Made by a program: the position numbers and the translations under genes. The notes below the pieces were generated by a model that saw only the letters and a program-made list of their open reading frames with translations, made no database searches and was not told where the DNA came from. DNA of 64,000 bases from Haliea sp963974125 (GTDB lineage Bacteria > Pseudomonadota > Gammaproteobacteria > Pseudomonadales > Halieaceae), in the NCBI GenBank assembly GCA_963974125.1, contig CAXBCH010000017.1, positions 25,683-89,682 on the forward strand, written 5' to 3'. Below are positions 40,345 through 49,125 of the stretch, piece by piece (positions within the stretch are counted from its first letter, which is position 1; each line of letters opens with the position of its first letter).

Positions 40345-40375
40345 TTGAGAAGCTGGATGAGAGGGAAAAACTGCC

Positions 40376-40831
40376 GTGTTTCGTGGGGTACAGCACATCA
40401 ATATGGACGCGAAGGGGCGCCTGGCCATGCCGGCCCGCCAGCGCGAGCCATTGCTGTCCCAGTGCAGTGGCCAGATTGTTGCCACCATCGATACCCAGGC
40501 TACCTGCCTTGTCATTTACCCGTTGCCCGACTGGGAGCGCATTGAGCAGCAGATTCAGGCGCTGCCCGCGCTCAAGCCCGCGGTCAAGCGTTTCCAGCGC
40601 CTGGTGCTCGGCTACGCCACTGACCTGGAGCTGGACGGCAACGGCAGGATCCTGCTGCCCCAGCCCCTGCGCGATTACGCGCGGCTGGACAAGAAGCTGG
40701 TGCTGGTGGGGCAGGGCAACAAGCTGGAGTTGTGGGCGGAGGAGCTGTGGCTGGCAGAGTGCGAACAGGCGCTGCTGGACTCCGGTCCCGAAGCGGAGTT
40801 GCCCGACGAATTGATGTCCCTGACCCTGTAG
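40376..40831 (+). CDS. mraZ: Transcriptional regulator MraZ
   Basis: MraZ (151 aa) is an AbrB-fold DNA-binding protein with two MraZ repeats that represses the mra/dcw promoter. Repeat 1 has DAKGRLAMPARQR (near residue 12), and repeat 2 has DLELDGNGRILLPQPLR (near residue 83). The start is GTG 40376, giving the family's FRG N-terminus, with GAGAGGG upstream. Its stop is followed directly by the rsmH ribosome binding site. Confidence 0.96.
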   Translation: MFRGVQHINMDAKGRLAMPARQREPLLSQCSGQIVATIDTQATCLVIYPLPDWERIEQQIQALPALKPAVKRFQRLVLGYATDLELDGNGRILLPQPLRDYARLDKKLVLVGQGNKLELWAEELWLAECEQALLDSGPEAELPDELMSLTL

Positions 40832-40840
40832 GTGAGCGGC

Positions 40841-41758
40841 ATGCATCAAACAGTCCTGTTACGAGAAGCGGTGGACGCTCTGGTGACAACAACCAGTGGT
40901 ACTTATGTCGATGGCACCTTCGGACGCGGCGGGCACAGCCGGGCCCTGTTGCAGTGCCTCGACGACCAGGGTCGCCTGCTCGGGGTCGACAAGGATCCCG
41001 AGGCCGCTGCAGCGGCCGCACAGTTGGCCGCGGAAGATCCCCGCTTCACCTTTTTCCACGGTTCCTTTGCCCTCCTGCCCGAGCAGCTGCGCGCTCTGGG
41101 TATCGGCGCTGTCGACGGTATCCTCCTGGACCTGGGGGTCTCCAGCCCACAGCTGGATGACAGCAGCCGCGGCTTCAGCTTCCAGCACGACGGCCCCCTG
41201 GACATGCGCATGGATACCAGCTGTGGGGAAACGGCTGCCGAGTGGCTGGCGCGGGCGACTGCGGGGGACATTGCCGCGGTGCTCAAGGAATACGGCGAGG
41301 AACGCTTTGCCAAGCGTATTGCCGGCGCCATCGTTGCCGCGCGCGCCGAAGCCCCGATCACCACCACTGGCCGGCTGGCGAAGATTGTCAGCGAGGCCAA
41401 CCCGCGCTGGGAGAAGCACAAGAATCCGGCCACGCGCTCGTTCCAGGGGATCCGCATCTACATCAACCGCGAGCTGGATGACCTGGCGCAGCTTCTGGCA
41501 CAGGCGCTGACCCTGCTGCAGGTCGGTGGTCGCCTGGTGGTCATCAGCTTCCACTCTCTCGAGGACCGGCTGGTGAAGCGCTACATGCGCGACATGGCCC
41601 GTGGCGATGCAGTTCCCGCCGGTGTCCCGGTATTGGACAGCGCGCTCAACCGGCGCCTGCGCCTGTTGGGCAAGGCGGTGCGCGCCAGCGCCGAAGAAGT
41701 CGCTGCCAATCCGCGGGCGCGCAGCGCAATCATGCGCGTTGCGGAGAAGATCAACTGA
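40841..41758 (+). CDS. rsmH: 16S rRNA (cytosine-1402-N4)-methyltransferase
   Basis: RsmH/MraW (305 aa) N4-methylates C1402 of 16S rRNA, the same nucleotide whose ribose is methylated by RsmI encoded 2 kb upstream. The SAM site GTFGRGGHSRALL (near residue 30), the DGILLDLGVSSPQLD motif (near 98), FSFQHDGPLDMRMD and the C-terminal VISFHSLEDRLVKRYM are clear. ATG 40841 (MHQTVLLREAV) has AGGTGA upstream and fits the family; GTG 40832 is also in frame. Confidence 0.97.
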   Translation: MHQTVLLREAVDALVTTTSGTYVDGTFGRGGHSRALLQCLDDQGRLLGVDKDPEAAAAAAQLAAEDPRFTFFHGSFALLPEQLRALGIGAVDGILLDLGVSSPQLDDSSRGFSFQHDGPLDMRMDTSCGETAAEWLARATAGDIAAVLKEYGEERFAKRIAGAIVAARAEAPITTTGRLAKIVSEANPRWEKHKNPATRSFQGIRIYINRELDDLAQLLAQALTLLQVGGRLVVISFHSLEDRLVKRYMRDMARGDAVPAGVPVLDSALNRRLRLLGKAVRASAEEVAANPRARSAIMRVAEKIN

Positions 41759-42084
41759 TGCCCGCGCAGCTGCCAATCATGGACCAGCGGCGGGCAGCCG
41801 GTGAGCGGGGCGCGGCTGCGGTCTCGCCGCTGTCGGTCGCCGCGCTCGTGGCGCTGATCCTGGGCTCGGCCCTGGCTGTCATCCAGAGTTCCCATGAGTG
41901 CCGCAAGCTCTATACCGTGCTGCAGCAGCTGGAGGCTGACCAGTGGCACCTGCAGGAAGATTACGGCCGGCTGCTGCTGGAGCAGAGCACCTGGGCGTCG
42001 CACTACCGGGTAGAGCGGGTGGCCACTCGCGAGCTCAACATGCAGGCGCCGCTCCTGACTGAACGCAAGGTGGTCACGCCGTGA
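41758..42084 (+). CDS. ftsL: Cell division protein FtsL
   Basis: FtsL (108 aa) is a bitopic divisome protein that forms a coiled coil with FtsB and activates FtsWI. One membrane segment (SVAALVALILGSALAVIQ, residues about 25-43) is followed by a heptad-rich coiled coil (CRKLYTVLQQLEADQWHLQEDYGRLLLEQ reduced to its pattern) and the family end ERVATRELNMQAP. Its start overlaps the rsmH stop (TGATG), and its stop overlaps ftsI. Confidence 0.92.
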   Translation: MPAQLPIMDQRRAAGERGAAAVSPLSVAALVALILGSALAVIQSSHECRKLYTVLQQLEADQWHLQEDYGRLLLEQSTWASHYRVERVATRELNMQAPLLTERKVVTP

Positions 42085-43808
42085 GTCGCGCCCGTCAGCC
42101 CGCCGTCGCCCCCTGGCGCTTCTACCTGGTCGCTGTCGCCCTGCTGGCGCTGCTGGCCCTGCTGGTGGGTCGGGTGCTGTCCCTGCAGGTGCTGGACACC
42201 GATCGCGGTCGCAGTTTCCTGCAGAGCCAGGGTGATAACCGGGCAGTGCGGACAGCGGAAATACCGGCCTATCGCGGCGTGATTTCCGATCGTCGCGGCG
42301 AGCCGCTGGCGGTCAGCACGCCGGTGATTTCGCTGTGGGTGGATCCGGTCATGCTCGCCACGGTCGAAGACTTGGCGCCGCTGGCGGCTGCCCTGGACAT
42401 GCCGCTGGCCGAGTTGCGCGATCGCCTGCAGCGCTTCGCCGGCCGTCGCTTCATGTATCTGCAGCGCCACCTGGTGCCGTCGGCCGCGCGCGAGATCCTG
42501 GCCCTGCGGATTCCCGGCGTCTTCGGCGAACGCGAGTACCAGCGCTATTATCCGGCTGGTGAGGTGGCAGGTCATTTGGTGGGCTTTACCAATGTCGACG
42601 GCAGTGGTATCGCCGGGCTCGAGCTGGCCTACGATGACTGGTTGCGGGGTACCCCGGGCAAGAAGCAGTACATCAAGGATCTGCACGGTGATGCCGTGCG
42701 CGATATCGGGGTGCTGGAGCCGGCGCGGCCGGGCAAGGACCTGCAGCTTAGCATCGACCTGCGCCTGCAGTACCTGCATCACCAGGAGCTGCAGCGGGCA
42801 ATGGCCATGACCGGTGCGACCTCCGGCACCATTGTGACTCTCGACGCCCATACCGGTGAGGTGTTGGCGATGGTCAACCACCCGGTCTACAACCCCAACA
42901 GCCGTCGCGGTATCAGCGCCGATCTGACCCGCAACCGGGCGCTTACCGACATGTTCGAGCCCGGCTCGACCATGAAAACCTTTACTCTGGTGGCGGCGCT
43001 GGAAAGCGGTCGCTACTCTACCGAAACCGTGATTGACACCTCCCCCGGACGTATTCGCGTGGGCCGCAAAACCCTACCCGATCCGCGCAACTACGGCGCG
43101 ATTACTGTGTCCAGGGTGATCGAGAAATCGAGCCAGGTTGGGGTGACGATGATTGCCCAGGAGTTGGGCCACGAACCGATCCGGGAGGTGTTTGGGCGCT
43201 TTGGCTTCGGCCAGAGTCTCGGTACCGGCTTTCCCGGCGAGAGTGCGGGCCAGCTCCCCAACCGGCGTCGCTGGAGTGAGATCGAGAAGGTCACTCTGGC
43301 CTTTGGCTATGGCCTGACCGCGACTCCGCTGCAGCTGGCGCACGCCTACGCTGCCTTTGCCAACGACGGGGTGCTGCAGCCCGTGAGCCTGCTGGCCGCC
43401 GGGGACACGCTGGCGCCGGGCAAGCGGGTAGTAAAGTCCGATATCGCCCGCGAGGTGCTCACGGTGCTGCAGCGGGTCACTGGCGAGCATGGCACGGCGC
43501 GGCGCGCGCGCGTGGCAGGATACGAAGTGGGCGGCAAGACCGGGACTGTGCACAAGGTCGGTCCGAGCGGTTACCAGGAGAACAAGTACATCGCCTTCTA
43601 TGCGGGGGTGGCGCCCATTGCCGATCCGCGATTCGTCACCGTTGTGGTGATCAATGAGCCCCAGGGCGAGGCCTACGGCGGCGGTGCGGCCGCGGCGCCG
43701 GTATTTGCCCGGGTCGCGGAGGGAACCTTGCGCCTGCTGAATGTAGTGCCGGATGAACCCGAGGCTGTGGTCGCGTTGGCGGGCACCAGGCCGGGGGTGT
43801 CGGGATGA
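42081..43808 (+). CDS. ftsI: Septal peptidoglycan transpeptidase FtsI (PBP3)
   Basis: FtsI (575 aa) cross-links septal peptidoglycan with FtsW. An N-terminal membrane anchor (LVAVALLALLALLVGRVLSL) is followed by the pedestal domain and the transpeptidase domain. The active serine is Ser296 in STMK, and the KTG motif is Lys486-Thr-Gly. The third catalytic motif reads Ser350-Ser-Gln, where the family has SSN. The start is GTG 42081 overlapping the ftsL stop. The stop overlaps murE in an ATGA junction. Confidence 0.97.
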   Translation: MSRARQPAVAPWRFYLVAVALLALLALLVGRVLSLQVLDTDRGRSFLQSQGDNRAVRTAEIPAYRGVISDRRGEPLAVSTPVISLWVDPVMLATVEDLAPLAAALDMPLAELRDRLQRFAGRRFMYLQRHLVPSAAREILALRIPGVFGEREYQRYYPAGEVAGHLVGFTNVDGSGIAGLELAYDDWLRGTPGKKQYIKDLHGDAVRDIGVLEPARPGKDLQLSIDLRLQYLHHQELQRAMAMTGATSGTIVTLDAHTGEVLAMVNHPVYNPNSRRGISADLTRNRALTDMFEPGSTMKTFTLVAALESGRYSTETVIDTSPGRIRVGRKTLPDPRNYGAITVSRVIEKSSQVGVTMIAQELGHEPIREVFGRFGFGQSLGTGFPGESAGQLPNRRRWSEIEKVTLAFGYGLTATPLQLAHAYAAFANDGVLQPVSLLAAGDTLAPGKRVVKSDIAREVLTVLQRVTGEHGTARRARVAGYEVGGKTGTVHKVGPSGYQENKYIAFYAGVAPIADPRFVTVVVINEPQGEAYGGGAAAAPVFARVAEGTLRLLNVVPDEPEAVVALAGTRPGVSG

Positions 43809-45298
43809 CGGCTGTGGTTCCCGAGGCAACACGCAGCATGGCGTTGCCTGCGCTGCTGGGCAGCTGTGCCGATGCCTGGCCGACAGTGCAGGTGCGGGGC
43901 GTGCAGCTCGACAGCCGCCGGGTGCATCCCGGCGACCTGTTCCTGGCGGTGTCTGGAGACAGCCACGACGGCCGCCAGTTCATCGAGCAGGCGATTGCCC
44001 GTGGGGCGGTGGCGGTGGCAGCGGAGCCACCGGTTGCCGGCTTTGTCGACGCCGTGCAGGTGCCCCTGCTGGAAATTCCGGAACTGGCGCGGGAAGCCGG
44101 GGTGATTGCGGCGCGGTTTTATGGCGACCCGAGTCTCGAACTGGAGATGGTGGCAATCACCGGCACCAACGGCAAGACCACCACCACTCGTCTGCTGGCG
44201 CAGCTGCTGCGGGCGTGCGGCCGGCGCTGCGGGGTTATTGGCACTCTCGGCGCGGTTCTCGATGACACGGTGACCCCCGCGCTCAATACCACGCCAGACG
44301 CGGTCGCACTGCAGCAGCAACTCGCCACCTGGCGTGATGACGGTGTGGCGGCGGTCAGCATGGAAGTGTCCTCCCACGCACTTGACCAGGGCCGTGTCAA
44401 CGGCACCTGCTTTGATATAGCGGTCTTTACCAATCTGTCGCACGACCACCTCGACTATCACGGCAGCATGGCAGCCTATGGCCGCAGCAAGCAGCAACTG
44501 TTCCGCAGTCCGGGCCTGCGCCATGCGGTGGTCAATCTGGACGACGACTACGGCCGGGAGGTGCTGGCGGGGTTGCCCGCAACCGTGCAGGCCTGGACGT
44601 TCTCCGCCAGCGGTCGTGGCGACGCGCAGATTCGGGTGACCGAGGCGCAGTTCCATCCGGGTGGGGTGCGGGCGAGCCTGGCAACCCCCTGGGGTTGCGG
44701 CACCTTTGCCAGCCCACTGCCGGGGGACTTCAACCTTGCCAACGTGGTAGCAGCGGTGACCTGCGCCCTGTTGCTGGACCATGAATTATCGTCGGTACTG
44801 GCGGCGGTTGCCGGACTCAAGCCAGTGCCGGGACGCATGCAAGCGGTGGCCAACGGCGCGGGGCTCCAGGTCATCGTCGATTACGCCCATACCCCGGATG
44901 CGCTGGCACAAGCGCTGGCGGCCCTGCGCCTGCACGTGACCGGGCAGCTGCTGGTGGTGTTCGGCTGCGGCGGTGACCGCGACCCCGGCAAGCGCGCGGC
45001 CATGGGCCGTATTGCCTGCGCCGCGGCGGACCGGGTGATACTGACCTCGGACAATCCGCGCCATGAGGATCCGCTGGCAATCCTGCGGGATATCCAGGTC
45101 GGCTGCAGTGGCGACGTCCAGGTGCAGCCCGATCGCGCCGCCGCCATCGCCGCGGCGATCGCCGCTGCCGAAGCCGGTGACTGTGTGCTGATTGCCGGCA
45201 AGGGTCACGAGGACTACCAGATTATTGGCAGCGAGCGCCATCCATTCAGCGACGCTGCGGTTGCTGAACGCGCCCTGCAGGGGAGGATCTCCGCATGA
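43805..45298 (+). CDS. murE: UDP-MurNAc-L-Ala-D-Glu:meso-diaminopimelate ligase
   Basis: MurE (497 aa) adds meso-diaminopimelate to the peptidoglycan stem. The ATP loop ITGTNGKTTTTRLLAQ (near residue 118), the HxxD-type motif NLSHDHLDYHGSM and the meso-DAP specificity motif DNPRHEDP (near residue 418) are present, so the wall is the DAP type. The start overlaps ftsI, and the stop overlaps murF. Confidence 0.98.
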   Translation: MTAVVPEATRSMALPALLGSCADAWPTVQVRGVQLDSRRVHPGDLFLAVSGDSHDGRQFIEQAIARGAVAVAAEPPVAGFVDAVQVPLLEIPELAREAGVIAARFYGDPSLELEMVAITGTNGKTTTTRLLAQLLRACGRRCGVIGTLGAVLDDTVTPALNTTPDAVALQQQLATWRDDGVAAVSMEVSSHALDQGRVNGTCFDIAVFTNLSHDHLDYHGSMAAYGRSKQQLFRSPGLRHAVVNLDDDYGREVLAGLPATVQAWTFSASGRGDAQIRVTEAQFHPGGVRASLATPWGCGTFASPLPGDFNLANVVAAVTCALLLDHELSSVLAAVAGLKPVPGRMQAVANGAGLQVIVDYAHTPDALAQALAALRLHVTGQLLVVFGCGGDRDPGKRAAMGRIACAAADRVILTSDNPRHEDPLAILRDIQVGCSGDVQVQPDRAAAIAAAIAAAEAGDCVLIAGKGHEDYQIIGSERHPFSDAAVAERALQGRISA

Positions 45299-46656
45299 TG
45301 CGCAGCTTTTACCTCAGTGAGCTGGAGCAGCCCCTGCAGGCGCTTCGCACCGGCGCTGACGTCGCAATCAGCGGTGTGACCACCGACAGCCGCCAGGTGC
45401 AGGCAGGTGACCTGTTCGTGGCCCTGCGCGGCGAACGTTTTGACGGTCACCAGTTCCTGCCCGCGGTGGCTGCTGCCGGCGCCGTGGCGGCAGTGGTCAG
45501 TGACGCTGTGTCCAGCCCGCTGCCGCTGCTGCGCGTCGCTGACACCCGGCAGGCGCTGGGACAGCTGGGCGCCTGCAACCGCGCGCTGTACCAGGGGCCG
45601 CTGGTGGCCATCACCGGCAGCTCCGGCAAGACCACGGTGAAGAATCTGGTCAGTGCGGTACTGGCGCGCCGGGGGCCGACCCTGGCTACCGCGGGCAATC
45701 TCAACAATGAGATTGGCGTGCCCCTGACCCTGCTGCGGCTGGCGCCCGAGCACCAGTTTGCGGTGGTGGAAATGGGTGCGGGCCGGGCCGGCGACATCGA
45801 ACTGCTGTGCGGGTTTGCGCGTCCCACGATCGCCCTGTTGCTGAATGCCATGCCCGCCCACCTGCAGGGCTTTGGCAGCGTCGAGGACGTGGCCAGGGCC
45901 AAGGGCGAGATCTACGACGGCTTGGGCGGCAGCGGCACCGCGATCATCAACGCCGACCAGCCCTGGGCCGGGCGCTGGCGCAGCCGCGCGGCGGGCGCGA
46001 CCATGCTCGACTACGGCCTGCAGAATCCGGCCGCCATCAGCGCCAACAGCATCCAGTCCCGGGGCGTGGCGGGGATCAGCTTTGTCGCCACCACCCCTGC
46101 CGGCGATGCGCCCATCCGCCTGCAGCTGCCGGGCCTGCACAATGTGTCCAATGCCCTGGCCGCGATCGCGGTCGGCCTCGCCTGTGGCCTGACGCTGGCG
46201 GAAATTACTGCCGGCCTGGCCAGCGTAGCGCCGGCTCCCGGCCGCGGCGCACTGCTGCGGGGCCGCTCCGGTGCCACCCTGGTGGACGACACCTACAACG
46301 CCAACCCTGGCTCGGTGCGCGCGGCCATCGACCTGCTGGCCGACTGCGGCGGCCGCCGCACCCTGGTGCTGGGTGCAATGCTGGAGCTGGGCGCAGACAG
46401 TGAGCAGATGCACCGTGATATCGGCAGCTACGCCCGTGAGCGCGGCCTGGACCGCTTTGTCGGCGTTGGTGCCGCCCTTGCCGGTGCCGCGGCAGCGTTT
46501 GGCGGCGACTGGTTCGAGGACTGTGACGCCGCGGCCGCGGCGCTGGCAGACACGCTGACCGCGAACGATACCGTGTTGATCAAGGGCTCGCGTGGCGCAG
46601 CCATGGAGCGCGTCCTGACGGCGCTCAGTGAACCATCAGCGGAGGCCGGGAGCTGA
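45295..46656 (+). CDS. murF: UDP-MurNAc-tripeptide:D-Ala-D-Ala ligase
   Basis: MurF (453 aa) adds the D-Ala-D-Ala dipeptide to complete the UDP-MurNAc-pentapeptide. The ATP loop ITGSSGKTTVKNLVSAVL (near residue 105), the NLNNEIGVPLTLL motif and DDTYNANPGSVRAAIDLL (near residue 330) are diagnostic. The start overlaps the murE stop (ATGA), and mraY follows one base after its stop. Confidence 0.98.
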   Translation: MMRSFYLSELEQPLQALRTGADVAISGVTTDSRQVQAGDLFVALRGERFDGHQFLPAVAAAGAVAAVVSDAVSSPLPLLRVADTRQALGQLGACNRALYQGPLVAITGSSGKTTVKNLVSAVLARRGPTLATAGNLNNEIGVPLTLLRLAPEHQFAVVEMGAGRAGDIELLCGFARPTIALLLNAMPAHLQGFGSVEDVARAKGEIYDGLGGSGTAIINADQPWAGRWRSRAAGATMLDYGLQNPAAISANSIQSRGVAGISFVATTPAGDAPIRLQLPGLHNVSNALAAIAVGLACGLTLAEITAGLASVAPAPGRGALLRGRSGATLVDDTYNANPGSVRAAIDLLADCGGRRTLVLGAMLELGADSEQMHRDIGSYARERGLDRFVGVGAALAGAAAAFGGDWFEDCDAAAAALADTLTANDTVLIKGSRGAAMERVLTALSEPSAEAGS

Positions 46657-46657
46657 C

Positions 46658-47740
46658 ATGTTGCTGTTTATCGCAGAGTATCTGACCCAGTTTGCCACCG
46701 GCTTCCAGGTGTTCCAGTACCTGACCCTGCGCAGCATCCTGGCTGCCCTGACCGCGCTGGCGATTTCCCTGCTGGTGGGGCCTGCCATGATCCGCAGGCT
46801 CAACCACTACCAGGTGGGGCAGGCGGTACGCAGCGACGGGCCCCAGTCCCACCTCAGCAAAACCGGTACCCCGACCATGGGTGGTGCCCTGATCCTGGTG
46901 GGTATCGCGGTCAGCAGCCTGCTGTGGGCGGATCTGCGCAATCCCTATATCTGGATCACCATGGGTGTCACCGGCGTGTTTGGCGCGGTCGGCTGGGTGG
47001 ACGATTACCGCAAGGTGGTGGAGAAGGATTCCCGCGGCCTGCCGGCACGCTGGAAGTACTTCTGGCAGTCGCTGGCGGGGCTGGCGGCGGCGCTGTACCT
47101 GTATCTCGCCTTCGACACCGCGGTCACCACGCAACTCTACATTCCCTTCTTCAAGGATTTTGCCTGGAGCATGGGGCCGCTGTTCGTCCTGCTGACCTAC
47201 TTCGTCATCGTCGGCGCCAGCAACGCCGTGAACCTGACCGATGGTCTCGATGGGCTGGCAATCCTGCCGACCGTGATGGTCGGCTCCGCCCTGGGCATCA
47301 TCGCCTACCTGACCGGCAACGTGAACTTCTCCGACTACCTGCACATTCCCTATGTCGCCGGCAGCGGCGAGCTGGCGGTGTTCTGTGGCGCCATGGCCGG
47401 TGCCGGCCTCGGCTTTCTCTGGTTCAACACCTATCCCGCCCAGGTCTTCATGGGCGATGTCGGCGCACTGGCGCTGGGAGCCGGCCTGGGCACAGTGGCG
47501 GTCATTACCCGCCACGAGATCGTGTTTTTCATCATGGGCGGAATCTTCGTGCTGGAGACCGTGTCGGTGATCCTGCAGGTGGCGTCATTCAAGCTGACTG
47601 GCAGGCGCATCTTCCGCATGGCGCCCATCCACCACCATTTCGAGCTCAAGGGCTGGCCCGAACCGCGGGTGATCGTGCGCTTCTGGATTATCACCGTGAT
47701 GCTGGTCCTGTTCGGGCTGGCCACATTGAAATTGCGCTAG
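46658..47740 (+). CDS. mraY: Phospho-N-acetylmuramoyl-pentapeptide transferase
   Basis: MraY (360 aa) transfers phospho-MurNAc-pentapeptide to undecaprenyl phosphate, making lipid I. It has ten membrane segments and the catalytic Asp motifs VDDYRKVVEKDSRGLPARWK (near residue 115) and AVNLTDGLDGLAI (near 192), plus MGDVGALALG and the cytoplasmic His box APIHHHFELKGWPE. ATG 46658 follows murF with GGAG upstream; an earlier in-frame start lies inside murF. Confidence 0.98.
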   Translation: MLLFIAEYLTQFATGFQVFQYLTLRSILAALTALAISLLVGPAMIRRLNHYQVGQAVRSDGPQSHLSKTGTPTMGGALILVGIAVSSLLWADLRNPYIWITMGVTGVFGAVGWVDDYRKVVEKDSRGLPARWKYFWQSLAGLAAALYLYLAFDTAVTTQLYIPFFKDFAWSMGPLFVLLTYFVIVGASNAVNLTDGLDGLAILPTVMVGSALGIIAYLTGNVNFSDYLHIPYVAGSGELAVFCGAMAGAGLGFLWFNTYPAQVFMGDVGALALGAGLGTVAVITRHEIVFFIMGGIFVLETVSVILQVASFKLTGRRIFRMAPIHHHFELKGWPEPRVIVRFWIITVMLVLFGLATLKLR

Positions 47741-47754
47741 GCGACTACGGAGTT

Positions 47755-49125
47755 ATGGCGAACGTGACACAGGATCTGATAGCGAGCAGCGGCGACGGGG
47801 TCATCTTTGGCCTTGGCGCTACCGGCTTGTCCTGTGCCCGCCACCTGTATCGCGAGGGCCGCCGCTTCACCGTGATCGATACCCGCAGGGCCCCGCCGGA
47901 GCTGGCCACGCTGCAGCGGGAAATGCCCGAGGTCCCGGTGTTCGCCGGCGACATTCCGGATGCGATTGTCAGTCGCGGTGGCGAGTGGGTGGTGAGCCCC
48001 GGTATCGCGCTGGACGATCCGCTGGTGCTGCGGGCGCTGGCGGCCGGTGCCGAGGTGGTGGGCGACATCGATCTGTTCATGCGCGCGGCGCGGGCGCCGG
48101 TGGTGGGGATCACCGGTTCCAACGCCAAGTCCACGGTGACCGCGCTGCTGGGGGAGATGGCCCTGGAGGCGGGGCTCAATGCCGGTATCGGTGGCAATCT
48201 CGGGACGCCGGCCCTGGATCTGCTGGCGGCGGACCGGGAGCTGTACGTGCTGGAACTGTCCAGCTTCCAGCTGGAACGCGCCGGCGACCTGGGCCTGGCG
48301 GTGGCGACGGTGCTGAACGTCAGCGCCGATCATCTGGACCGGCATGGCACCCTGCCGCGTTACCACCAGGCCAAGCACCGGATTTTCCGTGGCTGCCGCA
48401 AGGCGGTCGTCAATCGCGACGACCCCCTGACCCTGCCGCTGCTGGCGGCGGCTGTGCCGGTGATCAGCTGGCGCCTGCGCGAGCCCGAACTGGGCGGCTT
48501 TGGTTTGCGGCCCATGAATGGCGAGGAAACAGTCTGTTTCGGTTTCGAGCCCTTGCTGCCGGTGGCGGAGCTGGGTATCCAGGGTCGCCACAATGTCGCC
48601 AATGCCCTGGCGGCCTTCGCCCTCGGGCACGCCGCGGGATTGTCGCCGGATGCCATGGTGGCCGCGGCACGGCGCTTCCCGGGGCTGCCCCACCGCTGTC
48701 AGCTGGTGACTGCAGCCGATGGCATACGGTTCGTGAATGACTCCAAGGGCACCAACGTGGGTGCGACAGTCGCGGCCCTCGAAGGGCTTGCCCATGATCG
48801 CAACGTGGTGCTGATCGCGGGCGGTGTCGGCAAGGGCCAGGATTTCCGTCAGCTGCGCAGCGCCTTGCAGTCCCACTGCAAGGCGCTGGTGCTGATCGGT
48901 GAGGCCGCGGCGGCGATCGAAGAGTGCGTGGCCGATGTAGTGCCACTGGAACATGCGACGGACATGGTGGACGCGGTTGCCCGGGCCAGCGCGCGGGCGA
49001 CGGCCGGTGACGTGGTGCTGCTGTCCCCGGCCTGCGCCAGTTTCGACATGTTCAGCGGCTATCCGGCTCGCGGCGAGGCGTTTGTGCGTGCAGTCGAATC
49101 CCGGATAGGGGAGGGCAGGGCATGA
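47755..49125 (+). CDS. murD: UDP-MurNAc-L-Ala:D-glutamate ligase
   Basis: MurD (456 aa) adds D-glutamate to UDP-MurNAc-L-Ala. The N-terminal UDP-binding strand (GVIFGLGATGLSCARHL), the ATP loop ITGSNAKSTVTALLGEM (near residue 117), the SSFQLE motif, NVSADHLDRHG and the C-terminal SPACASFDMFSGYPARGEAF are all present. Note that the P-loop reads GSNAKST, with Ala-Lys where many Mur ligases have Gly-Lys. ATG 47755 gives the normal length. The stop overlaps ftsW. Confidence 0.97.
   Translation: MANVTQDLIASSGDGVIFGLGATGLSCARHLYREGRRFTVIDTRRAPPELATLQREMPEVPVFAGDIPDAIVSRGGEWVVSPGIALDDPLVLRALAAGAEVVGDIDLFMRAARAPVVGITGSNAKSTVTALLGEMALEAGLNAGIGGNLGTPALDLLAADRELYVLELSSFQLERAGDLGLAVATVLNVSADHLDRHGTLPRYHQAKHRIFRGCRKAVVNRDDPLTLPLLAAAVPVISWRLREPELGGFGLRPMNGEETVCFGFEPLLPVAELGIQGRHNVANALAAFALGHAAGLSPDAMVAAARRFPGLPHRCQLVTAADGIRFVNDSKGTNVGATVAALEGLAHDRNVVLIAGGVGKGQDFRQLRSALQSHCKALVLIGEAAAAIEECVADVVPLEHATDMVDAVARASARATAGDVVLLSPACASFDMFSGYPARGEAFVRAVESRIGEGRA

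Noticed and set aside
48100..48170. MurD P-loop GSNAKST as a possible inactivating change.
   Set aside because: The Lys and Ser/Thr needed for ATP binding are kept, the rest of the protein is intact and it is the only murD in an essential cluster; the Ala is probably a tolerated family variant.
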